This document shows, piece after piece, positions 8,540 to 16,033 of a stretch of 64,000 nt of DNA (position 1 is its first letter; every line of letters begins with the position of its first letter). The notes under the pieces were generated by a model. The model did not search any database. It was not told the DNA's origin and saw only the letters and a list, made by a program, of their open reading frames with translations. The DNA comes from Bin34 sp965219935 (lineage in GTDB: Bacteria; Chloroflexota; Anaerolineae; Caldilineales; Caldilineaceae), in contig CBDCOU010000003.1 in the NCBI GenBank assembly GCA_965219935.1, positions 3,658,001 through 3,722,000 on the forward strand, read 5' to 3'. Position numbers and translations under genes: made by a program.

Positions 8540-9310
8540 TCAGTTGTCGCGCCGCATCAGGCTGAAGCTTTGCGCGGTCGGGCCGCCGGCAGGCTGGCCG
8601 GCCATGAAGAGGGCCAGGGGCACCACCTCCTCCGGCTGCTTGAACCACTCCGTGGCCCAAGCGGCCGGCCGCTCCCCCTGCGTGGCGGACCAGCGGGTCA
8701 TGTCCGTGTCCACCGGCCCCGGTATGAGTTCGTTGACGGCGATGCCCTGGTCCACCACCTCCTGGGCAAAGACCCGGGTCAGCATCCACAGGCCGGCCTT
8801 GGAGACGCAGTAGGCCGCGGAGCCGGCGGCCCCCTTGTGGCCCATGCCGGAGCCGACCACGATGACGCGTCCGTCGCCGGATGCGCACAGGAAGGGTGTC
8901 GCCGCCCGCAGGCAGTGGTAGGCGCCGATCAGGTTCGTGTTCAGGACCGCGGCCCACTTGGCCGGATCGCTGTCGGCCACGGCGGTCTTCTCCAGTTCGA
9001 TGCCTGCATTGACAACCAGGATGTCCAGGCCGCCGAGCCGCTCCGCCAGGGATGCCATGGCGTCGTCGACCTGTGTCACTGCGGAGACATCGCAGACTTG
9101 CCGGCACGCGGTGCCGCCGCCGGCCCGGATGGCGGCTTCCACTTCGGCCAGGTGCACCTCGTTGCGTGCCAGGCAGCCCACGGCCGCCCCTGCGGCCGCG
9201 AAGCCTTCGGCAATGGCCCGTCCGATGCCCCGGCTGGCTCCGGTGACGACCGCGCGGCGGCCGGCCAGGACGTTGTTCACGGTCGAGTTACCGTTGGACG
9301 TTGTCTGCAT
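8540..9310 (-). CDS. short-chain dehydrogenase/reductase embedded in the arginine operon
   Basis: A 256-residue classical SDR. The cofactor motif is TGASRGIGRAIAEGFAAAG; the catalytic Ser is in VIVVGSGMGHKG and the Tyr-Lys pair in AAYCVSKAG; NAG (VVNAGIE) is also present. The absence of an acidic residue right after the second strand (CLARNE, with Arg) suggests NADP(H). Its ATG 9310 overlaps the end of argB by 23 bases, so translation is likely coupled, and argD follows 47 bases later. No SDR is needed for arginine synthesis, so either it serves a linked pathway or was inserted into the operon. Substrate unknown. Confidence 0.85.
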   Translation of the reverse strand: MQTTSNGNSTVNNVLAGRRAVVTGASRGIGRAIAEGFAAAGAAVGCLARNEVHLAEVEAAIRAGGGTACRQVCDVSAVTQVDDAMASLAERLGGLDILVVNAGIELEKTAVADSDPAKWAAVLNTNLIGAYHCLRAATPFLCASGDGRVIVVGSGMGHKGAAGSAAYCVSKAGLWMLTRVFAQEVVDQGIAVNELIPGPVDTDMTRWSATQGERPAAWATEWFKQPEEVVPLALFMAGQPAGGPTAQSFSLMRRDN

Positions 9311-10085
9311 GCAGCACTCCTGTGCCCGTGCCCGATCGAATGCCCGCCAGGTCCGTGATGACGGCCTGGAGCACCCCGCGCCCGATTGCCTCCAGGGCGC
9401 TCTGCACCTTGACGACCATGCCGTCCCGGATGTGTCCCTCCTCGATCCAGGTCCGGGCCTGTTCGGCCGTCATGGCGCGGACGGGCCGTCCGGCGATTTG
9501 CACGCCCGGCACGTTCGTGAGGAAGACCAGCCGGTTGGCCGGCAGCGCGGCGGCCACCGCCATGGCGACATGATCGGCGTTCACGTTGTAGTGGAGGCCG
9601 TCCTCCGGGCACACCGAGATGGGACTGATGACCGGGATGCGGCCGTCCCGCAACAGCAGTGAGATCAGGGACAGGTCCACGCCGGTCACATCGCCCACGC
9701 GGCCCAGATCCCCCTTGGGGTTCCGGAGCGGCATCACCTGGACAGTGGCACTGTCCACGCCGCTGATGCCGACGGCCGCCAGGCCGCGGTTCCCCAGTGT
9801 TCGGACCAACCGCTTGTTCAGGGTTCCGCTCAGGACCATCTCGGCCACGGCCAGGCTTTCCACCGTTGTGACCCGCAACCCGTCAATGAACTCGGGCTGC
9901 AGGCCGACGGCGGTCTGCCATTCGGCGATGGTCTTGCCGCCTCCGTGCACCACCACGATCGCCTCGCCGGCCTCCTGCAGGGCGGCGACCGTGTCGGCCA
10001 GTTCGGTCATGAACTCCGGGCTGTCCAGTTCGCCTCCGCCGATTTTGAGGACGACGGGGCGGACCTGGTCCTGATCCTGTGACAT
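9288..10085 (-). CDS. argB: acetylglutamate kinase
   Basis: Phosphorylates N-acetylglutamate, the second arginine step. The amino-acid-kinase fold shows VVLKIGGGELDSPEF at the N-terminus, VVVHGGGKTIAEWQ for the glycine-rich ATP loop, and the C-terminal YNVNADHVAMAVAAALPANRLVFLT with the conserved NADxxA. At 265 residues it lacks the N-terminal helix extension found in arginine-inhibited hexameric kinases, which suggests an arginine-insensitive enzyme (inference). The related LysZ of the LysW pathway is a possible alternative, but no lysW or lysX is seen. It is followed by the overlapping SDR gene and lies 39 bases after argC. Confidence 0.9.
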   Translation of the reverse strand: MSQDQDQVRPVVLKIGGGELDSPEFMTELADTVAALQEAGEAIVVVHGGGKTIAEWQTAVGLQPEFIDGLRVTTVESLAVAEMVLSGTLNKRLVRTLGNRGLAAVGISGVDSATVQVMPLRNPKGDLGRVGDVTGVDLSLISLLLRDGRIPVISPISVCPEDGLHYNVNADHVAMAVAAALPANRLVFLTNVPGVQIAGRPVRAMTAEQARTWIEEGHIRDGMVVKVQSALEAIGRGVLQAVITDLAGIRSGTGTGVLHADNVQR

Positions 10086-10124
10086 GGCTGCCTTGCGTTG
10101 CCGGGTTGGAAGGATCTGCGAGGC

Positions 10125-11159
10125 CTACAGCAGGCCGGCGGTTTCGGGGAGATCCAGGGCAATGTTCATGTTCTGCACCGCCTGTCCGCTGGCCCCCTTG
10201 ATCAGATTGTCGATGCTGGAGACGATGACGAGGTCGGTGCAGTCCGGATCATCGGGTTCGATGGCCGTCACGCTGATGGCGCAGCGGTTGGTGTGGCTGG
10301 TGTGCCGCACGGAGGCGAACGCACCGGGCGGCAGCAGCTGAACAAAGGGTTCGTCGCCCCAGCAGGCTTCCATTTGCGCACGCACCGCGGCCTCCGTGCA
10401 ACCCGGTTCCAGCGACACGTGGATCGTACTGAGAATGCCTTGGCTGAGGGGTGTCAGATGGGGCACGAATGTAATGTGGCTGGGCGGAAACCGGCCTGTG
10501 GCCTCGCCCAGCACCTGTTCCATCTCCGCCAGATGGCGGTGGCGCCGGCCCACATTGTAGGGGGTTAGGTTCTCGTTGGCTTCCACGTAATGGTAGGGCA
10601 GCTTGGGGGTGCGGCCGGCACCGCTGACCCCGCTCATGCTGTCCACGATCACGCGCGGCGGCAGCCAGCCGGCGCGGGCCAGGGGCAGGAGCGCCAGGTT
10701 CACGGAGGTTGGGTAGCAACCGGGATTGGCGATCAGGGTTGCGCCCTTGATTTGTTCCCGATAGGCCTCGCACAGGCCGTAGACGGCCTTGTCGACCAGA
10801 TCCGGCGCCGCGTGTTCGATGCCGTACCAGCGCGCGTAGACGTCCGTATCGGTTAGGCGGTAGTCGGCGCTCAGGTCGACCACGGTCGCGCCGGCGGCGT
10901 GGAAGGCCCGTACCGGCTCCACGGACTGGGCGTGGGGCAGTGCCAGGAACACGACATCCACCTCGTCCGTTCGCCCGAGGGCGTCGGCCAGCGGAATCAG
11001 TTCAATGGGCCACGGACCGTGTACGACATCGCTGTAAAGGCGTCCGGCGCTGTTCTCGCTGGTCAGCCAGGCGATTTCGGTGTTTGGATGCCGGTCCAGC
11101 AGCCGGACCAGTTCCAGGCCCGTGTAGCCGGTGGCACCGGCAATTCCCACTTTGATCAT
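10125..11159 (-). CDS. argC: N-acetyl-gamma-glutamyl-phosphate reductase
   Basis: Reduces acetylglutamyl phosphate to the semialdehyde with NADPH, the third arginine step. The 344-residue protein starts IKVGIAGATGYTGLELVRLL (NADP-binding), has the catalytic cysteine in ATLIANPGCYPTSVNLALLPL and the SGVSGAGRTP segment typical of ArgC. ATG 11159 is preferred to an upstream in-frame codon at 11216 because homology starts at MIKVGIAG and GGAAGTG precedes it; the longer start would also lie across a terminator hairpin. First gene of the argC-argB-SDR-argD-argA operon. A leader ORF and intrinsic terminator stand upstream (11181-11312). Confidence 0.93.
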   Translation of the reverse strand: MIKVGIAGATGYTGLELVRLLDRHPNTEIAWLTSENSAGRLYSDVVHGPWPIELIPLADALGRTDEVDVVFLALPHAQSVEPVRAFHAAGATVVDLSADYRLTDTDVYARWYGIEHAAPDLVDKAVYGLCEAYREQIKGATLIANPGCYPTSVNLALLPLARAGWLPPRVIVDSMSGVSGAGRTPKLPYHYVEANENLTPYNVGRRHRHLAEMEQVLGEATGRFPPSHITFVPHLTPLSQGILSTIHVSLEPGCTEAAVRAQMEACWGDEPFVQLLPPGAFASVRHTSHTNRCAISVTAIEPDDPDCTDLVIVSSIDNLIKGASGQAVQNMNIALDLPETAGLL

Positions 11160-11180
11160 TGGTTCACTTCCATTGGGCAC

Positions 11181-11207
11181 AAAAAAAGCTCTCCGCCCGG
11201 AGAGCTT
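11181..11207 (-). terminator. intrinsic terminator in the argC leader (putative attenuator)
   Basis: Read on the minus strand the sequence is AAGCTCTCC, loop GGGC, GGAGAGCTT, then a run of T continuing from the stem: a 9-bp perfect stem with a U-tract of at least five further bases. It lies 22 bases before argC ATG 11159 and about 50 bases after the stop of an Arg-rich 17-codon ORF. A terminator between promoter and first gene, pointing in the direction of the operon, is the signature of transcription attenuation. Confidence 0.8.
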
Positions 11208-11258
11208 GACTGCCATTGGAGTAATGCGCGTCAGGTCCGTCCAGACAGAGTCCGGGTA

Positions 11259-11312
11259 CTAGAAGCCTGACCTCCTCCTCGATTCCGGCAAGGGCGCGCG
11301 ACAAGTGTTCAT
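11259..11312 (-). CDS. putative arginine-rich leader peptide of the arg operon
   Basis: A 17-codon ORF reading MNTCRAPLPESRRRSGF then TAG. Four of 17 codons are Arg, including three consecutive AGG codons, which are normally scarce in GC-rich genomes. The run lies just upstream of sequence that could fold with downstream RNA: GTCAGG overlapping the ORF end is complementary to CCTGAC near 11226-11231, ahead of the terminator at 11181-11207. This matches the logic of leader-peptide attenuation, where arginine-starved ribosomes stall on the Arg codons. Against it, no clear ribosome-binding site precedes ATG 11312, and AGGAGGAGG could instead be a fortuitous Shine-Dalgarno-like run. Confidence 0.5.
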   Translation of the reverse strand: MNTCRAPLPESRRRSGF

Positions 11313-11344
11313 GGTGTCAGGATAGCACAACAGTTCCGTGGCGA

Positions 11345-12883
11345 TCAACGGCCTTTGCGCTCTTCATAGCGGCGGATGCCGTTGGCGATGGTTCCAGGCA
11401 AGTCGTTGGTCATGGTCCTGAGGGCCTCCACGATCTGCGTTGCGGTCAAGCCGGCGCCAAAGGCGCGATCCAGGCTGCGCTGGTTGATTTGGTACCGATA
11501 GACTTGGTCCGTACGCACCCAGTTGGCGAAGCGCTCAACCCGGAACCGGGCGTGCAGATCCATGGCCACCGGCACCTCCACGCGGAAGTCCGGATGGACG
11601 GTCACCCGGGGACGGGCCGACACCGGCAGCAGTTCCAGGTCCCGACCGAGCCAGACAGCGCCCTCGCGCGTCAACGTCAGGATGGGCGGTCCGCCGCGAT
11701 GGTCCGCTTGGCGGACGGCATCCAGCCACAACAGGGGGCCTTCCAACAGAAACCGGGCCAGTTCGCCCTCCACCAGGCGCCAATTGTCGAAGCCGCCCAC
11801 GAAGGCCTCTTTCTCCTTGTGCCAGACGTACCAGCTGTCGTAGTCGCCGGTGGTGCGCTGAAAGTCCGGGTTGAACCGGTGGACGGCCTCCACCACGTCG
11901 GACAGCCGGAACCACTGGGTCAGCGGCAGGGTGGCCAGGACCTGTCCAAAGTTGCCGCGCGTGCCGGCGGCATGGGCGGGGGCGCCCCACCGTTCCAGGT
12001 TGCGGCAGTCGAGGATTGGCACGTGTCTGAGGTCGCTCCAGGTGCCGGACTGAAACCACGTGTTCCACAGGGCCTGGCGCTGCGCGGCTCGATCGAGCAT
12101 CAGGAACCGATGGACGTTGTTGCCGTGCAGGGTGCGGATGGCCTGGCCGGCTTCGGTGCGCCCGTCCTCGACCAGTCCCATCTCGGCAGCCAGGTGGCAG
12201 AGAAATTCCAGGCGCACGGCCAGGAGATCCGTGTCCGGCATGACCAGCAGGCGCTCCGTGAGCCGTTCGGTGTCCTCGGGCCGCGGCACACCGTCCCGCA
12301 GACGCCAGGCGTTCTGGAAGAGGACGGCCAGGTAGGAGATGAGGTCCGACAGCAGGTAGTCCGTGGTGTCGAAGATCTGTTCGGTGGCCGGAGGACGGGC
12401 CGGTTCAATGTCCAGGCCCTTTTCGTCTTCGTCGCCTTCCGGTTCGGGGATCAGCGGAAGGATGTCGGTCGGGATGTAGATCTTGGAGGCGGCCTCGCGG
12501 CCGGAGCCGCTGAAGTAGCGGCCAATCAGGGCGTGGAAGTAGAGCACCTCGCTGACCGAGGACGGGTGCAGCCAAGCCTCGCTTTCCGTCAGGTTGGCAT
12601 CCCCCGGAATCTGGAGGGGACCATGATTGCGCACGAACTGGTATTCCAGGATTTCACCGTTGGCCCCCTTTAGCTGCTGCAGGGCCGCGATGGTGCCGGG
12701 ATACTCCTCCGCCAGTTCCTCCAGCACATTGGCGACCGATGCCGGGCTGGTGATGGAATCGGCGAGAATGGGGGCGGCTTGGCCGACCGGGATGCCGGGG
12801 TCCAGATCGGTACTTCGCAGTTCTGCGATAATCTCGATCAGTTTCGGTGTATGCTCCCGGAGCATCTGCACCGTGGTGGGCAT
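11345..12883 (-). CDS. helicase-associated domain protein (Helicase_C_3-like)
   Basis: A 512-residue protein with no helicase ATPase motifs. The C-terminal 90 residues (VHPDFRVEVPVAMDLHARF, then RVERFANWVRTDQVYRYQIN and the segment SLDRAFGAGLTATQIVEALR) fit the XPB/Ssl2-type helicase-associated domain found as a stand-alone module in Chloroflexota and Actinobacteria. The N-terminus is rich in helices and contains an acidic insert (EPEGDEDEKGLD). ATG 12883 begins MPTTVQMLREHTPKLIEII. It lies upstream of the arginine leader on the same strand with a 32-base gap between its stop and the leader ORF, so some arg transcription could read through from it. Role unknown; probably nucleic-acid binding. 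Confidence 0.65.
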   Translation of the reverse strand: MPTTVQMLREHTPKLIEIIAELRSTDLDPGIPVGQAAPILADSITSPASVANVLEELAEEYPGTIAALQQLKGANGEILEYQFVRNHGPLQIPGDANLTESEAWLHPSSVSEVLYFHALIGRYFSGSGREAASKIYIPTDILPLIPEPEGDEDEKGLDIEPARPPATEQIFDTTDYLLSDLISYLAVLFQNAWRLRDGVPRPEDTERLTERLLVMPDTDLLAVRLEFLCHLAAEMGLVEDGRTEAGQAIRTLHGNNVHRFLMLDRAAQRQALWNTWFQSGTWSDLRHVPILDCRNLERWGAPAHAAGTRGNFGQVLATLPLTQWFRLSDVVEAVHRFNPDFQRTTGDYDSWYVWHKEKEAFVGGFDNWRLVEGELARFLLEGPLLWLDAVRQADHRGGPPILTLTREGAVWLGRDLELLPVSARPRVTVHPDFRVEVPVAMDLHARFRVERFANWVRTDQVYRYQINQRSLDRAFGAGLTATQIVEALRTMTNDLPGTIANGIRRYEERKGR

Positions 12884-12943
12884 GTGCGTACGGTCTTGTT
12901 GGAGAAAGGAGCTCAGCCGGTTTCAGTTATTGGGCACACGGTC

Positions 12944-13270
12944 ATGTCACGCATTCCCCTGAACTTCCTGCCTGGAATCTTACGCAATATCGGCATCGCT
13001 TGGAGACTCATGCAGAATCCAGCGGTGTCGCCCTGGGTCAAGCTGCTTCTGCCCCTGCTGGCGGTCGTATATTACTTCTCCCCGGTGGATTTGCTGCCGG
13101 GCCTGCCCTTCGACGACTTGTTCGTGGTCCTGTTCGTGTTTCCGAAGCTGATGATCCATTTCGCTCCGGACGACGCGGTGGAGGCGGCAGCCCACGGATA
13201 CACCCAGTCGCCGCCGTCCGAGGAAGAGGACGACCAGACCATCGACGTGCCTTGGCGTTCGGTTTCGTGA
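12944..13270 (+). CDS. DUF1232 (YkvA-like) small membrane protein
   Basis: A 108-residue protein with the DUF1232 signature: NPAVSPWVKLLLPLLAVVYY followed by FSPVDLLPGLPFDDLFVVLF, in which the Y-x-x-x-P-x-D-L-[IL]-P core is conserved. One or two hydrophobic segments suggest membrane association. The tail is acidic (PSEEEDDQTID). ATG 12944 is used because the family similarity starts shortly after; the frame is open further upstream but overlaps the divergent helicase-associated gene. Function of the family is not established. Confidence 0.75.
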   Translation: MSRIPLNFLPGILRNIGIAWRLMQNPAVSPWVKLLLPLLAVVYYFSPVDLLPGLPFDDLFVVLFVFPKLMIHFAPDDAVEAAAHGYTQSPPSEEEDDQTIDVPWRSVS

Positions 13271-13406
13271 CGGGGCGTCGTCCCCGTCGGTTCTTGCGCC
13301 GTTCACCGGAAGTGGCTTCCTCTCGTCCCGGCATGCGGAACCGGACGATGCGTGTCCCCCGTTTGCCCGGATGCCGCCCCGGTAGCCAAGTCCCTGCTCC
13401 TGCCAA

Positions 13407-14405
13407 GTGTCCATGACCGGCCGGCCGGGTCCCGCCGACGCGTTTCCGGTCCTGGTGTTGGGTGTCGGCACCATCGGCTCGGGCTGGGGAGCCTGGTTCA
13501 GCCACCGGGGACTGCCCGTGTGCCTGGTTGACCCCGGCCGGGAACCGGCGGCCATGCAGAATGCAGTGGCGATCAAGCTGGGACAACTGCGGCAAAGCGA
13601 CATGCCCGGCGCGGAGGCGGCCGGAGACGTGACGGTTGCGAAGTCGCTCCGCGCGTTGCCGGAGGGTGTCGGGTTTGTTCAGGAGAACGCAACCGAGTCG
13701 CTGGATGCCAAACAGGCGCTTCTGCGGGAGTTGGAGGCAACCCTCCCGCCATGGACGGTGATTGCCTCCAGTACGACCTCACTCAAGGCTTCGGACATTC
13801 AGGCCGGATGCCGGCATCCCGAACGCGTGCTGGTCGGGCATCCTTTCAATCCTCCCCACCTGCTGCCGCTGGTGGAGGTGGTGGCTGGACACCAAACCGA
13901 CGATGCCGCGGTCGACTGGGCCATGGACTTCTATCGTGCGGTCGGCAAGTTCCCGGTGCGTGTCCGCAAGGAGGTGACCGGGCATGTGGCCAACCGCCTG
14001 ACATCGGCCCTGTTTCGGGAAGCCGTGCATCTGTTGGCGGAAGGCGTTGCCACGGCTGCCGAGTTGGATGATGTGCTGACCCACGGCCCCGGCCTGCGCT
14101 GGGCCTTGCAGGGGCCGTGGCTGACGTACCACCTGGGGGGAGGTGCGGGCGGCATTGCGGCCTATCTTGAGCACTTGGGCGACACGCATCCCGCGCGCTG
14201 GGCCGAACTGGGCGAGCCGGAGTTGAGCGAAAGCGTTCGCACAATGATCGTGGACCAGGTGCTGGCGGCCTACGGGGACCGTCCGGTGCAGGAGTGGGCA
14301 GGCGACCGGGATCGTCAACTGGAGGCCCTGCTGGCCCTCAAGCGGAAGGCCAAAAGGCGGGTTCCAAGGCTGAGTCTGCCGAGGTGCCCTGAACAAGATC
14401 TTTGA
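13407..14405 (+). CDS. 3-hydroxyacyl-CoA dehydrogenase family enzyme (L-carnitine/L-gulonate dehydrogenase-like)
   Basis: A 332-residue NAD-dependent dehydrogenase with the two-domain HAD layout. The Rossmann motif is LVLGVGTIGSGWGAWFSHRG; the catalytic histidine is in GHPFNPPHLLPLVEVVAG, and the C-terminal helical domain carries VTGHVANRLTSALFREAVHL. The single C-terminal domain and length are closer to L-carnitine or L-gulonate dehydrogenases than to fatty-oxidation HADs. GTG 13407 or ATG 13413 may be the start; neither has a strong ribosome-binding site. It stands alone; the next gene is preceded by its own promoter. Confidence 0.82.
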   Translation: MSMTGRPGPADAFPVLVLGVGTIGSGWGAWFSHRGLPVCLVDPGREPAAMQNAVAIKLGQLRQSDMPGAEAAGDVTVAKSLRALPEGVGFVQENATESLDAKQALLRELEATLPPWTVIASSTTSLKASDIQAGCRHPERVLVGHPFNPPHLLPLVEVVAGHQTDDAAVDWAMDFYRAVGKFPVRVRKEVTGHVANRLTSALFREAVHLLAEGVATAAELDDVLTHGPGLRWALQGPWLTYHLGGGAGGIAAYLEHLGDTHPARWAELGEPELSESVRTMIVDQVLAAYGDRPVQEWAGDRDRQLEALLALKRKAKRRVPRLSLPRCPEQDL

Positions 14406-14429
14406 AGAAGAATTCAAAATTGCTACAAT
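14402..14429 (+). promoter_or_regulatory. candidate sigma-70-like promoter for the Panacea-like/Ntn pair
   Basis: TTGAAG (14402-14407) and TACAAT (14424-14429) are separated by 16 bases in an AT-rich pocket right after the dehydrogenase stop codon. A second box, TTGACA at 14456, has no good -10 partner. The gene start follows at 14592 with AAAGGAG before it. Confidence 0.4.
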
Positions 14430-14591
14430 TAATCATTCGCTGCCTGTTCGTCAACTTGACAGCTTGGTTGTCTTGTGGCGCTGCTGAACGGTATGGCATG
14501 CGGTACTCATCTGAATCTTCGGTGCGGTAGAACCGCGACGGTGCCGCATCCCGGACATGGGGGTGTGCAACACAAAGGAGTGGGGTGAGCC

Positions 14592-15038
14592 ATGGACCGT
14601 CGAGATGTGTTGCTGCTGATGATGGCACCGGCAGGGCTGGACTCCCATACGCCTGTGCAGGTTCAGAAGCTGGCATTCCTAATAGAGAAGACGATTGGCG
14701 ACAAGATTGACGGCACCGGCTTCGACTTCATTCCGTGGCACTATGGACCGTTCGACAAGCACGTGTACGTGACCTTGGAGGAACTCGAATCCGAAGGCCT
14801 GGTTGCGATTGAGGAAGGGGGCTTCAGGATGCGGGAGTTCAGCCTCACTCCTCAAGGGATTGAAGCCGGGGAGAAGGTCCGTGATGAGTTGGATTCTCGG
14901 CTGGGTGACTACGTCGAGACCCTGTCGGCATGGATCCACCGACAATCGTTTGCGTCCCTCGTCAACGCGATCTACGAACGGTTCCCGGAGATGCGAGTAA
15001 GGAGCATGTTCAACGCGTTTGAGGAGGATGTCCGTTGA
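14592..15038 (+). CDS. Panacea/YwgA-like small protein paired with a proteasome-like hydrolase
   Basis: A 148-residue protein. The segment PVQVQKLAFLIEKTIG, then FDFIPWHYGPFDKHVYVTLE and LESEGLV, follows the pattern of the Panacea/DUF4065 and YwgA-like families (QKLxxLI...FxFxxxxYGPF...L..L...GLI, followed by a winged-helix-like LTPQGIEAGEK). Panacea domains are known as antitoxins for diverse toxins. No catalytic residues are apparent. AAAGGAG precedes ATG 14592. The stop overlaps the start of the next gene (TTGA at 15035-15038), so the two are translationally coupled and very likely work together. Family assignment is by pattern only. Confidence 0.6.
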   Translation: MDRRDVLLLMMAPAGLDSHTPVQVQKLAFLIEKTIGDKIDGTGFDFIPWHYGPFDKHVYVTLEELESEGLVAIEEGGFRMREFSLTPQGIEAGEKVRDELDSRLGDYVETLSAWIHRQSFASLVNAIYERFPEMRVRSMFNAFEEDVR

Positions 15039-15841
15039 CGCTGATTGTTGGCATCCCGTGCAGCGACGGGGTTGTGATTGGAACGGACAGTGCAGTTACC
15101 GCGGGGCCGATCGTGCTGCCGGGGATGTCCAAAGTCCATTCCGTAGCCGACTGTGCATTGGTTGCCTGTGCAGGTAGTGTAGGACCGGGTCAGCGGTTCC
15201 TAAGTGTGGTGTCGGAGCGCTACAGGACTAATCAAGCCCTTGACACCGACGGTACCCTGGTTGAGGAGGGGAACGAACTTGCTGTGAAGGCGTTTCGGAA
15301 CTTCCAGTCGACAGGATGGATCAGGGGTGAATGCAGCTCTGTTGTTGCATTGGGCTTGGATCATGGCGTTGGGGATTGGGGATTGCTCAGATTCCATTTC
15401 GGTTCGGAACCCGGTCCGACAACGGTAGAGGTCATTCAAGACATTCCGTTTATAGCACTGGGTTCAGGCCGTAATGCTGCAATGCCGCTCTTGGCGTTTG
15501 TCCGCAAGGTCTTTTGGTCCGGTTCGCAACCTTCGGTAGTGGATGCCATCTTCGCCATTGCCTTTGTGATGGAGACCGCTATCGAGATTGCCGCGAGCGG
15601 AGTAGGCGGCAAGTTGCAGGTGGGCGTATTGGGACCTGAAGAGGATGAAGAAGTGGCGCACTCCAGCGACAGGGGATGCGAAGCGAACCGCCGGTATAGT
15701 GCCCGGTTGTTGGAACCCAACGAAGTGGAGGAGCAACGCGCCGCCGCACTTGGGGCCTACGAGCACTTGGCTGCTTATCGGAGGGGGGGATCCACCGACG
15801 TCTCGGAACCGGAGCAGATCCCATCCTTGGAGTGGGATTAG
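15035..15841 (+). CDS. proteasome-like N-terminal-nucleophile hydrolase
   Basis: A 268-residue protein whose N-terminus, MTLIVGIPCSDGVVIGTDSA, matches proteasome subunits. After removal of Met, Thr would be residue 1, Asp falls exactly at position 17 and a Lys at 32 (MSKVHS), against Thr1, Asp17, Lys33 in catalytic beta subunits. VACAGSVGPGQRF is the next core strand and turn, and ASGVGGKLQVGVL recalls the Ser-Gly-Gly strand near position 169. It is therefore probably an active self-activating peptidase or amidase. It is not HslV, Anbu or an actinobacterial PrcB by context: no unfoldase, ligase or alpha subunit is nearby. Start TTG 15035 overlaps the upstream gene stop. Substrate unknown. Confidence 0.7.
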   Translation: MTLIVGIPCSDGVVIGTDSAVTAGPIVLPGMSKVHSVADCALVACAGSVGPGQRFLSVVSERYRTNQALDTDGTLVEEGNELAVKAFRNFQSTGWIRGECSSVVALGLDHGVGDWGLLRFHFGSEPGPTTVEVIQDIPFIALGSGRNAAMPLLAFVRKVFWSGSQPSVVDAIFAIAFVMETAIEIAASGVGGKLQVGVLGPEEDEEVAHSSDRGCEANRRYSARLLEPNEVEEQRAAALGAYEHLAAYRRGGSTDVSEPEQIPSLEWD

Positions 15842-16033
15842 GCAGGTGCTCCACAACTTGGCTGGATCGGCGGCTGGCTCCTATATGCACACCCGGCGTT
15901 GAGAGTGATCACGTTGGACACGCAAGCCGTCCTATCGCATGGGACGACAGTCTTGTGGGATCGTGATCGGTGTTGCGGTTGAACCCACTTTGATCGGAAT
16001 TGGACTTCCTGTTCCCAGCAGAAAGTGGGCGGG

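Noticed and set aside
11160..11340. T-box riboswitch upstream of argC
   Set aside because: The conserved T-box sequence (TGGNACC in an AGGGTGG-type context) is not present; the Arg-codon ORF explains the terminator better.
11489..12673. 394-codon plus-strand ORF opposite the helicase-associated gene
   Set aside because: Antisense to a gene with recognisable domain; composition rich in Gly, Gln and Val with no motif.
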